Assembly (NCBI RefSeq): GCF_014174475.1
Contig: NZ_JACJUD010000001.1
Coordinates: 682,001-746,000 of the forward strand
Direction: 5' to 3'
DNA: 64,000 bases
From: Aquipseudomonas ullengensis
GTDB lineage: Bacteria; Pseudomonadota; Gammaproteobacteria; Pseudomonadales; Pseudomonadaceae
This document shows positions 38,810-48,988 of the stretch, piece after piece. The position numbers and the translations under genes were made by a program. The notes beneath the pieces are model-generated. The model was not told the origin of the DNA and did not search any database. It saw nothing but the letters and a program-made list of their open reading frames with translations. The first letter of the stretch is position 1; each line of letters begins with the position of its first letter.

Positions 38810-39259
38810 ATGCCTTTTTGGCTGATGAAGTCCGAGCCCGACGAAATGTCCATCCATCACCTGCAGCAACTGGGTCGCGCGCGCTGGGATGGCGTGCGTA
38901 ATTACCAGGCGCGCAACTTCCTGCGCAGCATGCAGGTGGGCGAACAGTTCTTCTTCTATCACTCCAGCTGCCCCGAGCCGGGTATTGCCGGGATCGCCCG
39001 CATTGCCGGGCCGACCTACCCCGACCCCACGGCACTGGACCCGAACAGCCATTACTTCGACGCCAAGGCCAGCCACGAGAAGAACCCGTGGAGCGCGCTG
39101 GACGTCGAATTCGTCGAAGCCTTCCCCCGCGTATTGCCACTGGCGCGCCTGCGCGCAGAACCCGCACTGGCCGAATTGGCGCTGGTGCAGAAAGGCAGCC
39201 GGCTGTCGGTGATGCCGGTCAGTGATGCCGAATGGGCGGCCATTCTCGCCCTGCGTTGA
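38810..39259 (+). CDS. EVE domain (PUA-like) protein
   Basis: A 149-residue EVE-domain protein similar to human THYN1. It has F-W-L-M-K-S-E-P, W-D-G-V-R-N-Y-Q-A-R-N-F-L, F-F-Y-H-S-S and the D-P-N-S-H-Y-F-D / W-S-A-L-D-V-E-F pattern. EVE folds bind modified nucleobases in DNA or RNA. The start is set by AGGAGC at 38799. It follows ygfA, as is common in proteobacteria. Confidence 0.9.
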   Translation: MPFWLMKSEPDEMSIHHLQQLGRARWDGVRNYQARNFLRSMQVGEQFFFYHSSCPEPGIAGIARIAGPTYPDPTALDPNSHYFDAKASHEKNPWSALDVEFVEAFPRVLPLARLRAEPALAELALVQKGSRLSVMPVSDAEWAAILALR

Positions 39260-39309
39260 GTCGCCTCGTGCACTGTGTTATCACGTGCTGAAGCCCCCGG
39301 AGTCCGCCC

Positions 39310-41187
39310 ATGCGAGCACGCCCTGTCTGGCCAGCCCGCCTGGCGCTGACCCTCCTCCTGTTGGCACTGTGCCTGGCCAGTTTCATGCTCTGGCGCCAAC
39401 TGGAAAGCAGCCAGCAGGAGCGCCTGCGCGAGCACGTCAACTTCCAGGCCCACGCCCTGGCGCGGCAACTGGAAAGCAACCTGCACGGCGAAGTCGACAG
39501 CCTGCAGCGCATCGCCCGCCTGTGGAACAGCCTCGGCCGCCTGCCCCAGCAGGCCTGGGAGAAGGAGGCGACGCTGGCCCTGGCCGATTTCCCGGCCTAC
39601 CAGTCAATCCAGTGGGTTGGCGCCGACCTGCGCATGCGCTGGCTGCTGCCGCTGGAAGGCAACGAAGCTGCGGTCAACTTCCAGCTCAGCGCCGATCATC
39701 CCAACTACCCGCTGGCCATGCAGGCCCGCAACAGCGGCGAGCAGCGCTTCTCCAACAGCTTTCAACTGGTCCAGGGCGGTCGCGGCTTCGTCCTCTATAC
39801 CCCGCTTTACCTGCGCAACAACCAGGGTGAGCGCCAGTTCGACGGCTTCCTGCAGGGCGTTTTCCGCGTCGAGCCGTTGATGAGCGAACTGCTGGCCAAT
39901 CTCGACAAGGGCGACTTCAGCGTGCGCCTGCTGGAAAACGGCCAGCGCATCTACAGCCGCGAACAACCGGACAACCTGGCGCTGCTGACCCAACAGGTAC
40001 CGATCGCGCTGCTCAACAATCGCAACTTCAGCCTGCAGCTGAGCCCCACACAGGCCCTGCTGCAACGCTTGAACACGCCGCTGCCGCAAGTTGTCCTCGG
40101 TGCCAGCCTGGCCATCAGCCTGCTGCTGGTGGCGGCACTCGCCCAGGCCTTGACCAGCGCCCAGCGCGCCCAGGCCCTGCAACTGGCCAACCAGCGCCTG
40201 CAGGTCGAAGCCAATCGCCGCGAACACACCGAGCAGGAGCTGCGCGACAGCCGCGAGCGCCTGCAACTGGTGCTCGACCTCACCGACTCCAGCCACGACA
40301 GCCTGTTCATCTTCGATACCCAGAGCCGCGAACTGCTGCACATGAACCAGGCCACCTACGCCAGCCTGGGTTACCACCCGGAGCAGTTCGCCCAGTTGCT
40401 ACGGGACAATCCCGAGCAGCTCCTGCCGGGCTTCTATGCCTGGCTGGAACTGGTGCGCAGCGCCCAGCGCGACAACCAGTCGCGCATTTTCCAGCGCGAG
40501 ATGCGCCGTCGCGATGGCAGCAGCCAGCCCGCCGAGATCAACACCCAACTGGTGCAACTGGGCGAGCGCGAGTACCTGATCGGCCTGTCCCGCGACAACA
40601 GCGAGCGCCTGCAACTGGAAGCCCGCCTGCAGCGCCTGTCGCAACTCGACGGCCTGACCGGCCTGTACAACCGGCGCTTCTTCGACCAGCAGCTACAGGG
40701 CGAATGGCGGCGCCTACGGCGCATCGGTGCGCCGCTGACCCTGCTGATGCTGGATATCGACCACTTCAAGGCCTACAACGATGCGCTCGGCCATCTGGCG
40801 GGCGACGATGCGCTGCGCAAGGTCGGCGCGACCCTGCAGGACTGCCTGCAACGTGAAGGGGATGTGGCCTGTCGCTATGGCGGCGAGGAATTCGCCATGA
40901 TCCTCGCCAACACCGGCATCGAGGGCGGCGAGCACATGGCGGCGCGGGTGCATGAACTGATCGCCGCGCTGGATATTGCCCACCCCGCCAGCCCGCAGGG
41001 CCGACTGACCCTGAGCATCGGCCTGGCCATGGCCGAGCCGGTCAGCGAGGAACAGGCGGCCAGCCTGGTCGCCCACAGTGACCAGGCGCTGTACCTGGCC
41101 AAGCACGAGGGGCGCAACCGCACCTGCATCTGGAGTCCAGGCATGGCCCGTCAGCCGGCTCCGCCGCAGGATGGCGTTACTGGATGA
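39310..41187 (+). CDS. diguanylate cyclase with periplasmic sensor and PAS domain
   Basis: A 625-residue protein with an N-terminal membrane helix (about 11-28), a CHASE-like periplasmic domain (about 30-255), a second helix (about 258-285), a coiled coil, a PAS domain (about 310-430) and a GGDEF domain (about 445-610). The active site is G524-G-E-E-F528 and the I-site R515-x2-D518 is intact. It should make cyclic di-GMP in response to a periplasmic signal. The 3' end overlaps the convergent fliL-like gene by 11 bp. Confidence 0.9.
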   Translation: MRARPVWPARLALTLLLLALCLASFMLWRQLESSQQERLREHVNFQAHALARQLESNLHGEVDSLQRIARLWNSLGRLPQQAWEKEATLALADFPAYQSIQWVGADLRMRWLLPLEGNEAAVNFQLSADHPNYPLAMQARNSGEQRFSNSFQLVQGGRGFVLYTPLYLRNNQGERQFDGFLQGVFRVEPLMSELLANLDKGDFSVRLLENGQRIYSREQPDNLALLTQQVPIALLNNRNFSLQLSPTQALLQRLNTPLPQVVLGASLAISLLLVAALAQALTSAQRAQALQLANQRLQVEANRREHTEQELRDSRERLQLVLDLTDSSHDSLFIFDTQSRELLHMNQATYASLGYHPEQFAQLLRDNPEQLLPGFYAWLELVRSAQRDNQSRIFQREMRRRDGSSQPAEINTQLVQLGEREYLIGLSRDNSERLQLEARLQRLSQLDGLTGLYNRRFFDQQLQGEWRRLRRIGAPLTLLMLDIDHFKAYNDALGHLAGDDALRKVGATLQDCLQREGDVACRYGGEEFAMILANTGIEGGEHMAARVHELIAALDIAHPASPQGRLTLSIGLAMAEPVSEEQAASLVAHSDQALYLAKHEGRNRTCIWSPGMARQPAPPQDGVTG

Positions 41188-41596
41188 TCAGGTTGTTGAA
41201 CAGCAGGTCTTCCACCAGCGGCTTGCCTTCCTCCTGGGTCAGCACGTCCTGCACCTGCTTGAGCGCCTCGACACGCAGCTTTTCCTTGGCGTTCTGGTCG
41301 CCCATGCTCGCTTCGGTCTGCTGGGAAAACAGCATCACCAGCTGATTGCGGATCAGCGGCTCGTGGTGCTCGACCTTCTCTTCAGCCTCGGTACCGGTCA
41401 CGCGCAGGGCGATATCGGCCTTGTAGAACTTCAGCTTGGGCCCGGCCCCGAAGTTGCCGACCAGCGCCGGGGTCAGGCTGTAGTAGGCCACCTTGGGCAC
41501 CGCGTTCTCGCCTTCCTTTTCCTCCTCTGCGCCACCGCTGGCCAGAGCGGTAAATGGCAACGACAGGGCCAACAGCAGAGCGATCCAGGTTTTCAC
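41177..41596 (-). CDS. FliL-like periplasmic protein
   Basis: A 139-residue protein with a cleavable signal peptide (M-K-T-W-I-A-L-L-L-A-L, cleavage A-L-A-S), an acidic linker and a FliL domain (about 38-139). It has Y-Y-S-L-T-P-A-L-V-G-N-F, the H-H-E-P-L-I-R-N-Q-L stretch and the E-D-L-L-F-N-N-L-I-I-Q end. Classical FliL is a membrane-anchored stator ring component; this one appears to be released to the periplasm and lies far from any flagellar gene. Convergent with the diguanylate cyclase gene. Confidence 0.82.
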   Translation of the reverse strand: MKTWIALLLALSLPFTALASGGAEEEKEGENAVPKVAYYSLTPALVGNFGAGPKLKFYKADIALRVTGTEAEEKVEHHEPLIRNQLVMLFSQQTEASMGDQNAKEKLRVEALKQVQDVLTQEEGKPLVEDLLFNNLIIQ

Positions 41597-41757
41597 GGCG
41601 GCAGTTCCTTATGGAGGTATGGCGCTAGCATAGCCATTGCCGGCGCCGCGCCCAAGCCCGACGCTTATGCCCGGTCATAATGACCGGCCATGCTCGTTGA
41701 CCGGCCAGACCCGGCACCTACACTGCCAGGCCATCACCCTGCAGCGAGTACCTCGTC

Positions 41758-42738
41758 ATGAAAGCCGTTCTGTGCAAAGCCTTTGGCCCGGCCGAGACCC
41801 TGGTTCTGGAAGAAGTCGCCAGCCCCGAAGCGAAGAAGAACGAAGTCCTGATCGAGGTGCATGCCGCCGGAGTCAACTTCCCCGACACCCTGATCATCGA
41901 AGGCAAGTACCAGTTCAAGCCGCCCTTCCCCTTCTCCCCGGGTGGCGAAGCGGCCGGCGTGGTCAAGGCGATTGGCGAGAAGATCAGCCACCTCAAGGTC
42001 GGTGACCGGGTGATGGCCCTGACCGGCTGGGGCAGCTTCGCCGAAGAAGTCGCAGTCCCCGGCTATAACGTGATGCCGGTCCCGGCGAGCATGGACTTCG
42101 CCAGCGCCGCCGCCTTCGGCATGACCTACGGTACCTCGATGCATGCCCTCAAGCAGCGCGCCAACCTTCAACCAGGCGAGACCCTGCTGGTGCTCGGCGC
42201 CTCCGGTGGCGTGGGCCTGGCTGCGGTGGAAATCGGCAAGGCCATGGGCGCCAAGGTGATCGCTGCGGCGAGCACGGCCGAGAAGCTGGAAGTGGCACGC
42301 AAGGCTGGCGCCGATCACCTGATCAACTACAGCGAGCAGAGCCTCAAGGAAGAAGTGAAAAAGCTCACCGGCGGTCAGGGCGTGGACGTGATCTACGACC
42401 CGGTTGGCGGCGAACTGTTCGAGGAGGCCTTCCGCTCCATCGCCTGGAACGGCCGCTTCCTGGTGGTCGGCTTCGCAGCGGGTGGCGGTATCCCGGCCCT
42501 GCCGGCCAACCTGCCGCTGCTCAAGGGCGCCGCGCTGATCGGTGTGTTCTGGGGCGCGTTCGCCCAACGCCAGCCGCAGGACAACGCCGCCAACTTCCAG
42601 CAGCTGTTCGCCTGGCATGCCGAAGGCAAGGTCAAGCCACTGGTGTCGCAGACCTTCCCGCTGAGCGACGCCGCCAGCGCGATCAATGCCCTGGGGCAAC
42701 GCAAGGCTGTCGGCAAGGTCGTGGTCCAAGTCCGCTAA
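41758..42738 (+). CDS. NADPH:quinone oxidoreductase (MDR family)
   Basis: A 326-residue zinc-less medium-chain dehydrogenase. Motifs: P-D-T-L-I-I-E-G-K-Y-Q, P-F-S-P-G-G-E-A-A-G-V-V, and the nucleotide-binding L-V-L-G-A-S-G-G-V-G-L-A-A-V-E. It resembles quinone oxidoreductase/acryloyl-CoA reductase types; the true substrate is unknown. Monocistronic, with a strong terminator after it. Confidence 0.88.
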   Translation: MKAVLCKAFGPAETLVLEEVASPEAKKNEVLIEVHAAGVNFPDTLIIEGKYQFKPPFPFSPGGEAAGVVKAIGEKISHLKVGDRVMALTGWGSFAEEVAVPGYNVMPVPASMDFASAAAFGMTYGTSMHALKQRANLQPGETLLVLGASGGVGLAAVEIGKAMGAKVIAAASTAEKLEVARKAGADHLINYSEQSLKEEVKKLTGGQGVDVIYDPVGGELFEEAFRSIAWNGRFLVVGFAAGGGIPALPANLPLLKGAALIGVFWGAFAQRQPQDNAANFQQLFAWHAEGKVKPLVSQTFPLSDAASAINALGQRKAVGKVVVQVR

Positions 42739-42751
42739 GTTTCGACGCCGC

Positions 42752-42779
42752 AAAAAAGCCGCCCTCGGGCGGCTTTTTT
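42752..42779. terminator. bidirectional terminator
   Basis: AAAAAAGCCGCCC-TC-GGGCGGCTTTTTT, a perfect stem with A and T tracts on both sides. It ends the quinone reductase on + and the flavin reductase on -. Confidence 0.92.
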
Positions 42780-42803
42780 CATGTTTTTTTCATGTCGGCA
42801 CGA

Positions 42804-43772
42804 TCAGTCCCGTGGCGCGTAGGCAAACACGTCGGCGCGCATCTGGTGCGCATCCATGCCAGCCGCCACCAGCGCATCCAGGGTGCCGTAGACCATCGCC
42901 GGCGAGCCACTGGCGTAGACGTGCAGGCTCGTGAGATCGGCGAAATCCTCACACACCGCCTGATGCAGCAAGCCGCAACGCCCTTCCCAGCCACACAGCT
43001 CGCTGACCACCTGATGCAAGGTCAGATTGGGTGTGTGCTGCCACTGCTGCCAGTGCGGCAGGTCATAGAAGTCGCTCGGAACCCGCGCCCCCCAGTACAG
43101 GTGCACCGGGTGGGTAAAACCCTGGGCGCGGCAATGTTCGATCAGGCTGTGCATCTGCGCCATGCCGGTGCCGGCGGCGATCAGCACCAGTGGCCCGTCG
43201 GGCAGCTCGGCCAGGTGGGTGTCGCCGAACGGCATCTGCAGTCGCGCCAAGCCCGTGCGTTGCAGCTGCGCGATCAGGTTGCGCGCACTGTCTTCGCGAA
43301 CCAGCACGTGCAACTCCAGCTCGCGCGAACCCGCTGGCGCCGAGGCCAGGGAGAACGCCGACCACTCGCCGTCATCACGCGCCACCAGTACGTATTGCCC
43401 GGCGTGATAGCGCGGCGGCTTGCCGGCCGGCGCACGCAGGCGCACGCGCCAGACATCGCCGCCGACATCAGCGCACTCAATCACCTGGCAGCCAAAGGTG
43501 CGCACCGGCAGCTCGCCGGGTGCCAACACGCCGTCCCAGTGCAGCACGCAGTCCTGCAGGGGCTCGGCGATACAGGTGAACAGCTCGCCCTGGGCCAGCT
43601 CGGTGCCGCCCTGCAGCACCCGCCCTTCCACCAGCAGCGCCGCGCAGATATGGCAATTGCCGTTGCGACAGCTCTGCGGGCAGTCGTAACCGAGCCGGCG
43701 GGCGGCATCGAGGATGCGCTCGCCGCTGTGCACATCGAGCACCGCGCCCGAGGGTTGCAGAGTGACTTTCAT
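42804..43772 (-). CDS. ferredoxin/flavin reductase (CDP-6-deoxy-delta-3,4-glucoseen reductase-like)
   Basis: A 322-residue iron-sulfur flavoprotein. An N-terminal 2Fe-2S ferredoxin domain has the C-x4-C-x2-C cluster motif (C-P-Q-S-C-R-N-G-N-C-H-I-C) plus a distal C-I-A. A flavin-binding domain with R-Y-H-A-G-Q-Y-V-L-V and an NAD(P)H domain with I-A-A-G-T-G-M-A-Q follow. The ATG at 43772 overlaps the ubiD stop by one base, so they are coupled. In E. coli fre (flavin reductase) follows ubiD in the same way; this gene may supply reduced flavin. Confidence 0.85.
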   Translation of the reverse strand: MKVTLQPSGAVLDVHSGERILDAARRLGYDCPQSCRNGNCHICAALLVEGRVLQGGTELAQGELFTCIAEPLQDCVLHWDGVLAPGELPVRTFGCQVIECADVGGDVWRVRLRAPAGKPPRYHAGQYVLVARDDGEWSAFSLASAPAGSRELELHVLVREDSARNLIAQLQRTGLARLQMPFGDTHLAELPDGPLVLIAAGTGMAQMHSLIEHCRAQGFTHPVHLYWGARVPSDFYDLPHWQQWQHTPNLTLHQVVSELCGWEGRCGLLHQAVCEDFADLTSLHVYASGSPAMVYGTLDALVAAGMDAHQMRADVFAYAPRD

Positions 43773-45238
43773 CAATCGATGCCTAGCTCTTTCCATAGCT
43801 CATCGACCCGCGCCGTCACGGCCGGATCCTTCTCGATCACCCGGCCCCATTCGCGGCTGGTTTCACCCGGCCACTTGTGGGTCGCGTCGAGGCCCATCTT
43901 CGAGCCAAGGCCGGAAACCGGCGAGGCGAAGTCGAGGTAGTCGATCGGCGTGTTGTCGATCAGCACCGTGTCGCGCTTGGGGTCCATGCGCGTGGTGATG
44001 GCCCAGATCACGTCGTTCCAGTCGCGCGCATTGATGTCGTCGTCGGTGACGATGACGAACTTGGTGTACATGAACTGGCGCAGGAAACTCCACACGCCGA
44101 GCATCACCCGCTTGGCGTGGCCGGGGTACTGCTTCTTCATGGTCACCACCGCCATGCGGTACGAGCAGCCTTCGGGCGGCAGGTAGAAGTCGGTGATCTC
44201 GGGGAACTGCTTCTGCAGGATCGGCACGAACACTTCGTTGAGCGCCACGCCGAGGATCGCCGGCTCATCCGGCGGCCGACCGGTGTAGGTGCTGTGGTAG
44301 ATCGGCTTCTGCCGGCGGGTAATGCGCTCGACGGTGAACACCGGGAAGCGGTCGACCTCGTTGTAGTAGCCGGTGTGGTCACCATACGGGCCTTCATCGG
44401 CCATCTCGCCGGGATGGATCACCCCTTCGAGGACGATTTCGGCGCTGGCCGGTACCTGCAAGTCGCTGCCACGGGCCTTGACCAGCTCGGTCTTGTTGCC
44501 GCGCAGCAGGCCGGCGAAAGCGTATTCGGAGAGGCTGTCCGGCACCGGGGTGACCGCGCCGAGAATGGTCGCCGGGTCGGCACCGAGGGCCACGGCCACC
44601 GGGTAGGGCTGACCGGGAAACTTCTCGCACCAGTCGCGAAAATCCAGGGCGCCGCCGCGGTGGCTGAGCCAGCGCATGATCACTTTATTGCGACCGATCA
44701 CCTGCTGGCGGTAGATGCCGAGGTTCTGCCGGTCCTTGTTCGGCCCCTTGGTGATGGTCAGGCCCCAGGTGATCAGCGGCGCCACGTCGCCCGGCCAGCA
44801 GGTCTGCACGGGCAGCTTGGTCAGGTCGACGTCGTCGCCTTCCTCGATCACTTCCTGGCACGGCGCGTCCTTCAGCACCTTGGGCGCCATGCTCAGGACC
44901 TTCTTGAAGATCGGCAGCTTGGACCAGGCGTCTTTCAGGCCTTTCGGCGGCTCGGGCTCCTTGAGGAACGCCAGCAGCTTACCGATCTCGCGCAGCTCGC
45001 TGACCTCTTCGGCGCCCATGCCCAGCGCCACGCGCTTGGGTGTGCCGAACAGGTTGCCGAGCACCGGCATGTCGAAGCCGGTGGGGTTTTCGAACAGCAG
45101 CGCCGGGCCACCCTTGCGCAGGGTGCGGTCACAGATTTCGGTCATCTCCAGTACGGGAGAGACGGGGGTCTGGATGCGCTTGAGTTCACCACGCTTTTCC
45201 AGGCCCTGAATAAAGTCGCGCAGGTCGCGATACTGCAT
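43772..45238 (-). CDS. ubiD: 4-hydroxy-3-polyprenylbenzoate decarboxylase UbiD
   Basis: A 488-residue prenylated-FMN decarboxylase of ubiquinone synthesis. It has the E-D-R-like [23 protein letters not shown] region and [11 protein letters not shown]. It needs the prenyl-FMN made by UbiX, which is not in this window. It is the first gene of a two-gene operon with the flavin reductase. Confidence 0.96.
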   Translation of the reverse strand: MQYRDLRDFIQGLEKRGELKRIQTPVSPVLEMTEICDRTLRKGGPALLFENPTGFDMPVLGNLFGTPKRVALGMGAEEVSELREIGKLLAFLKEPEPPKGLKDAWSKLPIFKKVLSMAPKVLKDAPCQEVIEEGDDVDLTKLPVQTCWPGDVAPLITWGLTITKGPNKDRQNLGIYRQQVIGRNKVIMRWLSHRGGALDFRDWCEKFPGQPYPVAVALGADPATILGAVTPVPDSLSEYAFAGLLRGNKTELVKARGSDLQVPASAEIVLEGVIHPGEMADEGPYGDHTGYYNEVDRFPVFTVERITRRQKPIYHSTYTGRPPDEPAILGVALNEVFVPILQKQFPEITDFYLPPEGCSYRMAVVTMKKQYPGHAKRVMLGVWSFLRQFMYTKFVIVTDDDINARDWNDVIWAITTRMDPKRDTVLIDNTPIDYLDFASPVSGLGSKMGLDATHKWPGETSREWGRVIEKDPAVTARVDELWKELGID

Positions 45239-45317
45239 GCGTGAGCCTCATGTGTGGGGCGTGCAGGTGGGGCGCAAAGTTTAGCGCCGATGTCGGTGAT
45301 TCAGAAGACTGCAGAAA

Positions 45318-45343
45318 CGCAAAGGCCGGGTTTCCCCGGCCTT
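45318..45343 (-). terminator. terminator of rho
   Basis: On the reverse strand AAGGCCGGG-GAAA-CCCGGCCTT followed by TTGCGTTT, 15 bp after the rho stop. Confidence 0.75.
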
Positions 45344-45358
45344 CGTATAACGCTGCTC

Positions 45359-46618
45359 TTACTTGCGCTTCATCGACAAGAAGAATTCATCGTTGGTCTT
45401 GCTGTCTTTCAGCTTGTCGAGGAGGAACTCGATGGCGGCGATTTCGTCCATCGGGTGTAGCAGTTTGCGCAGGATCCACATGCGCGACAGCTCTTCCTCG
45501 CCCGTCAGCAACTCTTCGCGGCGGGTGCCGGATTTGTTGATGTTGATGGCCGGGAACACGCGCTTCTCGGAAACCCGGCGATCGAGGATCAGCTCCAGGT
45601 TGCCGGTACCCTTGAACTCTTCGTAGATCACTTCGTCCATCTTCGAGCCGGTTTCCACCAGCGCGGTGGCGATGATGGTCAGCGAACCGCCTTCTTCGAT
45701 GTTACGCGCGGCGCCGAAGAAGCGTTTCGGCTTCTCCAGGGCGTGGGCGTCGACACCACCGGTGAGGACCTTGCCGGAGCTCGGGATCACGGTGTTGTAG
45801 GCACGCGCCAAACGGGTGATGGAGTCGAGCAGGATGACCACGTCCTTCTTGTGCTCGACCAGCCGCTTGGCCTTCTCGATCACCATCTCGGCAACCTGCA
45901 CGTGGCGGGTCGGCGGTTCGTCGAAGGTGGAAGCAACCACTTCGCCGCGCACGGTGCGCTGCATCTCGGTCACTTCTTCCGGGCGCTCGTCGATCAGCAG
46001 AACGATCAGGTGGCACTCGGGGTTGTTACGGGTGATGTTGGCCGCGATGTTCTGCAGCATGATCGTCTTGCCCGCTTTCGGCTGGGCGACGATCAGGCCG
46101 CGCTGGCCCTTGCCGATCGGTGCACAGAGATCGATCACACGCGCCGTGAGGTCTTCCTTGGAGCCGTTGCCGGCTTCCATTTTCAGACGCTCGTTGGGGA
46201 ACAGCGGCGTGAGGTTCTCGAACAGGATCTTGTTCTTGGCGTTTTCCGGGCGATCGAAGTTGATCGAGTCAACCTTGAGCAGGGCGAAGTAACGCTCGCC
46301 CTCTTTCGGCGGACGGATCTTGCCGATGATGGTGTCGCCGGTACGCAGGTTGAAGCGGCGGATCTGGCTTGGCGAGACGTAAATGTCGTCCGGGCCGGCC
46401 AGGTACGAGGAGTCCGCACCGCGCAGGAAGCCGAAGCCGTCCTGGAGGATCTCCAGCACGCCGTCGCCGGAGATTTCTTCACCACTTTTCGCGTGTTTCT
46501 TCAGCAGGGCAAAGATCACATCCTGCTTGCGCGAACGGGCCATGTTTTCCAGGCCCATTTGTTCGGCCAGGTCGAGGAGATCGGCAATCGGCTTTTGCTT
46601 GAGTTCGGTCAGATTCAT
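45359..46618 (-). CDS. rho: transcription termination factor Rho
   Basis: A 419-residue hexameric RNA helicase, the same length as E. coli Rho. An N-terminal RNA-binding OB fold (G-F-G-F-L-R) precedes the ATPase domain with P-loop A-Q-P-K-A-G-K184-T, the Q-loop/R-loop and arginine finger regions, and [13 protein letters not shown]. The start at 46618 gives M-N-L-T-E-L-K. About 190 bp of non-coding leader separates it from the trxA terminator, enough for Rho autoregulation. Confidence 0.97.
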   Translation of the reverse strand: MNLTELKQKPIADLLDLAEQMGLENMARSRKQDVIFALLKKHAKSGEEISGDGVLEILQDGFGFLRGADSSYLAGPDDIYVSPSQIRRFNLRTGDTIIGKIRPPKEGERYFALLKVDSINFDRPENAKNKILFENLTPLFPNERLKMEAGNGSKEDLTARVIDLCAPIGKGQRGLIVAQPKAGKTIMLQNIAANITRNNPECHLIVLLIDERPEEVTEMQRTVRGEVVASTFDEPPTRHVQVAEMVIEKAKRLVEHKKDVVILLDSITRLARAYNTVIPSSGKVLTGGVDAHALEKPKRFFGAARNIEEGGSLTIIATALVETGSKMDEVIYEEFKGTGNLELILDRRVSEKRVFPAININKSGTRREELLTGEEELSRMWILRKLLHPMDEIAAIEFLLDKLKDSKTNDEFFLSMKRK

Positions 46619-46808
46619 AGGAATGACGTTATAGATATGAGGGAGGGACAAAGCATTCAGCTTTGGAAACCGCGCCGCGGAGAAGGCGACTGGATCGCTC
46701 GATATTATCGGCTAGGGAAGCGTCGGCGACGGTTTGGAGGGCTGCGAAGGAATCGCAGCAGGGCCGAATGTAACACCGGCCCAACGGGGAGTCTAGCCCG
46801 CGCCCATG

Positions 46809-46832
46809 AAAAAGCCCCGCGAGATGCGGGGC
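46809..46832 (-). terminator. terminator of trxA
   Basis: On the reverse strand GCCCCGC-ATCTC-GCGGGGC followed by TTTTT, 46 bp after the trxA stop and upstream of rho. Confidence 0.9.
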
Positions 46833-46878
46833 CTTTGCGACGCGCTGAAGTCCAATCCGGCAACAGCCGGAAGGGCTA

Positions 46879-47205
46879 TCAGATGTTGGCGTCGAGGAAC
46901 GCTGCCAGCTGCGATTTCGACAGGGCGCCGACTTTGGTCGCTTCGACGTTGCCGTTCTTGAACAGCATCAGGGTCGGGATACCGCGCACGCCGTACTTCG
47001 GCGGGGTTTCCTGGTTTTCGTCGATGTTCAGTTTGCAGACCTTCAGTTTGCCCTGGTAGGTCTGGGCCACTTCGTCGAGCACCGGTGCGATCATTTTGCA
47101 CGGACCGCACCATTCGGCCCAATAGTCGACCAGGACAGGACCTTCGGCCTTGATTACATCGTCTTCGAAACTGGCGTCGCTGACGTTGGTAATGAACTCG
47201 CTCAT
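46879..47205 (-). CDS. trxA: thioredoxin 1
   Basis: A 108-residue thioredoxin with the active site W-C33-G-P-C36-K and cis-proline motif G-I-P-T-L. It reduces cytosolic disulfides. The start at 47205 has CGGAGA before it; the frame is open further upstream but without a site. Divergent from ppx. Confidence 0.97.
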   Translation of the reverse strand: MSEFITNVSDASFEDDVIKAEGPVLVDYWAEWCGPCKMIAPVLDEVAQTYQGKLKVCKLNIDENQETPPKYGVRGIPTLMLFKNGNVEATKVGALSKSQLAAFLDANI

Positions 47206-47422
47206 GGATAATCTCCGAGGTCGGAAGCGAAAAGTGGCGGCCATGATAGCCCGGCTTGGGCGCTGCCGAAAGTCACAGGCCATTGTCCTTGGCTATCGAC
47301 ACCCTTGGGAAAAGCTGATGAAAGAATACGGCAGGAATGCCCCGCAGGGTTAACATGAGCAGCATTGGAGCCCCTGCCCTAACCTGGCAGGATGCCTGCC
47401 TATCGCCTCGAGACCCCTGACG

Positions 47423-48922
47423 ATGCCACAAGCCGCCAAGCAGTTTCCCCTGATCGCCGCCATTGACCTCGGCTCCAACAGCTTCCACATAGTGCTGGCC
47501 AAGGCCGAGCATGGCGAAATCCGCATTCTCGAGCGGCTGGGAGAAAAGGTGCAGTTGGCGGCCGGGATCGACGAGCAGCGCCTGCTCAGCGAAGAAGCCA
47601 TCCAGCGCGGCCTCGATTGCCTGAGCCGTTTCGGCCAGTTAATCCAGGGCCTGCCCCAGGGCGCAGTGCGTATCGTCGGCACCAACGCCCTGCGCGAAGC
47701 GCGCAACCGCAGCGAATTCATCCGCCGCGCCGAGGCGCTGCTCGGCCACCCGGTGGAAGTCATCTCCGGGCGCGAGGAAGCGCGTCTGATCTACCTCGGC
47801 GTGTCACACAGCATCGCCGACACCCCGGGCAAGCGCCTGGTGGTCGACATCGGTGGCGGCAGTACCGAATTCATCGTGGGCCAACGCTTCGAGCCGCTGC
47901 TCCGCGAGAGCCTGCAGATGGGCTGCGTAAGCTTCACCCAGCGCTACTTCAAGGACGGCAAGATCACCCCCGCGCGCTACGCCCAGGCTTACACCGCCGC
48001 GCGCCTGGAGCTGATGGCCATCGAACAGGGCCTCCAGCGCCTCGGCTGGCAGGAAGCAGTGGGCGCCTCAGGGACTATTCGAGCGGTGGGCCTGGCGATC
48101 AAGGCCGGCGGCCTGGGCAACGGCGAGATCAATGTCGAGGGCCTGGCCTGGCTCAAGCGCAAGGTGTTCAAGCTGGGCGAAGCCGACAAGCTCGACCTCG
48201 ACGGGATCAAGCCGGACCGCCGGCAGATTTTCCCCGCCGGACTGGCCATCGCCGAGGCGGTGTTCGATGCCCTCGACCTGCAGCGCATGGACCACTCCGA
48301 AGGTGCCCTGCGTGAAGGCGTGCTGTATGACCTGCTCGGCCGCCACCACCATGAAGACGTGCGCGAACGCACCCTGGGCGCGCTGATGGAGCGCTACCAC
48401 GTCGACGTGCAGCAGGCCGCGCGGGTCGAAGCCAAGGCACTGCAGGCGCTGGAGAAAGTCGGCGAGACCTGGAAGCTGGACGACGACTGGCACCGCGACC
48501 TGCTGCAATGGGGCGCACGAGTGCACGAGATCGGCCTGGACATCGCCCACTACCACTACCACAAGCACGGCGCCTACCTGATAGAGCACTCCGACCTGGC
48601 CGGCTTCTCGCGCAAGGACCAGTTGATGCTGGCGCTGCTGGTGCGCGGTCACCGCCGCAACATTCCACGCGACAAGTTCGCCGAGTTCGGCGACGAGGGC
48701 GTCAAGCTGCAGCGCCTGTGCGTGCTGCTGCGCTTCGCCATCCTGTTCCACCACATCCGCGGTGCCCAGGAAATGCCCAAGGTGCAGATGCAGGCCGGCC
48801 CACAGAGCCTCGACCTGACCTTCCCCGCCGGCTGGCTGGAAGCCAACCCGCTGACCCAGGCCGACTTCGATCAGGAAGCCGAGTGGCTGACGCGGATCGG
48901 CTTCAGCCTGACCATGCGTTAA
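47423..48922 (+). CDS. ppx: exopolyphosphatase
   Basis: A 499-residue Ppx/GppA phosphatase of the sugar-kinase/actin fold. It has I-D-L-G-S-N-S-F-H near the start, D-I-G-G-G-S-T-E-F for phosphate binding, E-A-R-L-I-Y in between, and a C-terminal HD-like helical domain. It removes terminal phosphates from polyphosphate. Convergent with ppk and separated from it by a shared terminator. Confidence 0.95.
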   Translation: MPQAAKQFPLIAAIDLGSNSFHIVLAKAEHGEIRILERLGEKVQLAAGIDEQRLLSEEAIQRGLDCLSRFGQLIQGLPQGAVRIVGTNALREARNRSEFIRRAEALLGHPVEVISGREEARLIYLGVSHSIADTPGKRLVVDIGGGSTEFIVGQRFEPLLRESLQMGCVSFTQRYFKDGKITPARYAQAYTAARLELMAIEQGLQRLGWQEAVGASGTIRAVGLAIKAGGLGNGEINVEGLAWLKRKVFKLGEADKLDLDGIKPDRRQIFPAGLAIAEAVFDALDLQRMDHSEGALREGVLYDLLGRHHHEDVRERTLGALMERYHVDVQQAARVEAKALQALEKVGETWKLDDDWHRDLLQWGARVHEIGLDIAHYHYHKHGAYLIEHSDLAGFSRKDQLMLALLVRGHRRNIPRDKFAEFGDEGVKLQRLCVLLRFAILFHHIRGAQEMPKVQMQAGPQSLDLTFPAGWLEANPLTQADFDQEAEWLTRIGFSLTMR

Positions 48923-48939
48923 GCGTTGGCCCCAGCATG

Positions 48940-48968
48940 AAAAAAGCCCCGCAATGCGGGGCTTTTTT
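48940..48968. terminator. bidirectional terminator between ppx and ppk
   Basis: AAAAAAGCCCCGC-AAT-GCGGGGCTTTTTT, with tracts on both sides. Confidence 0.92.
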
Positions 48969-48988
48969 GTGGCCTGCCGGAACCCGGC

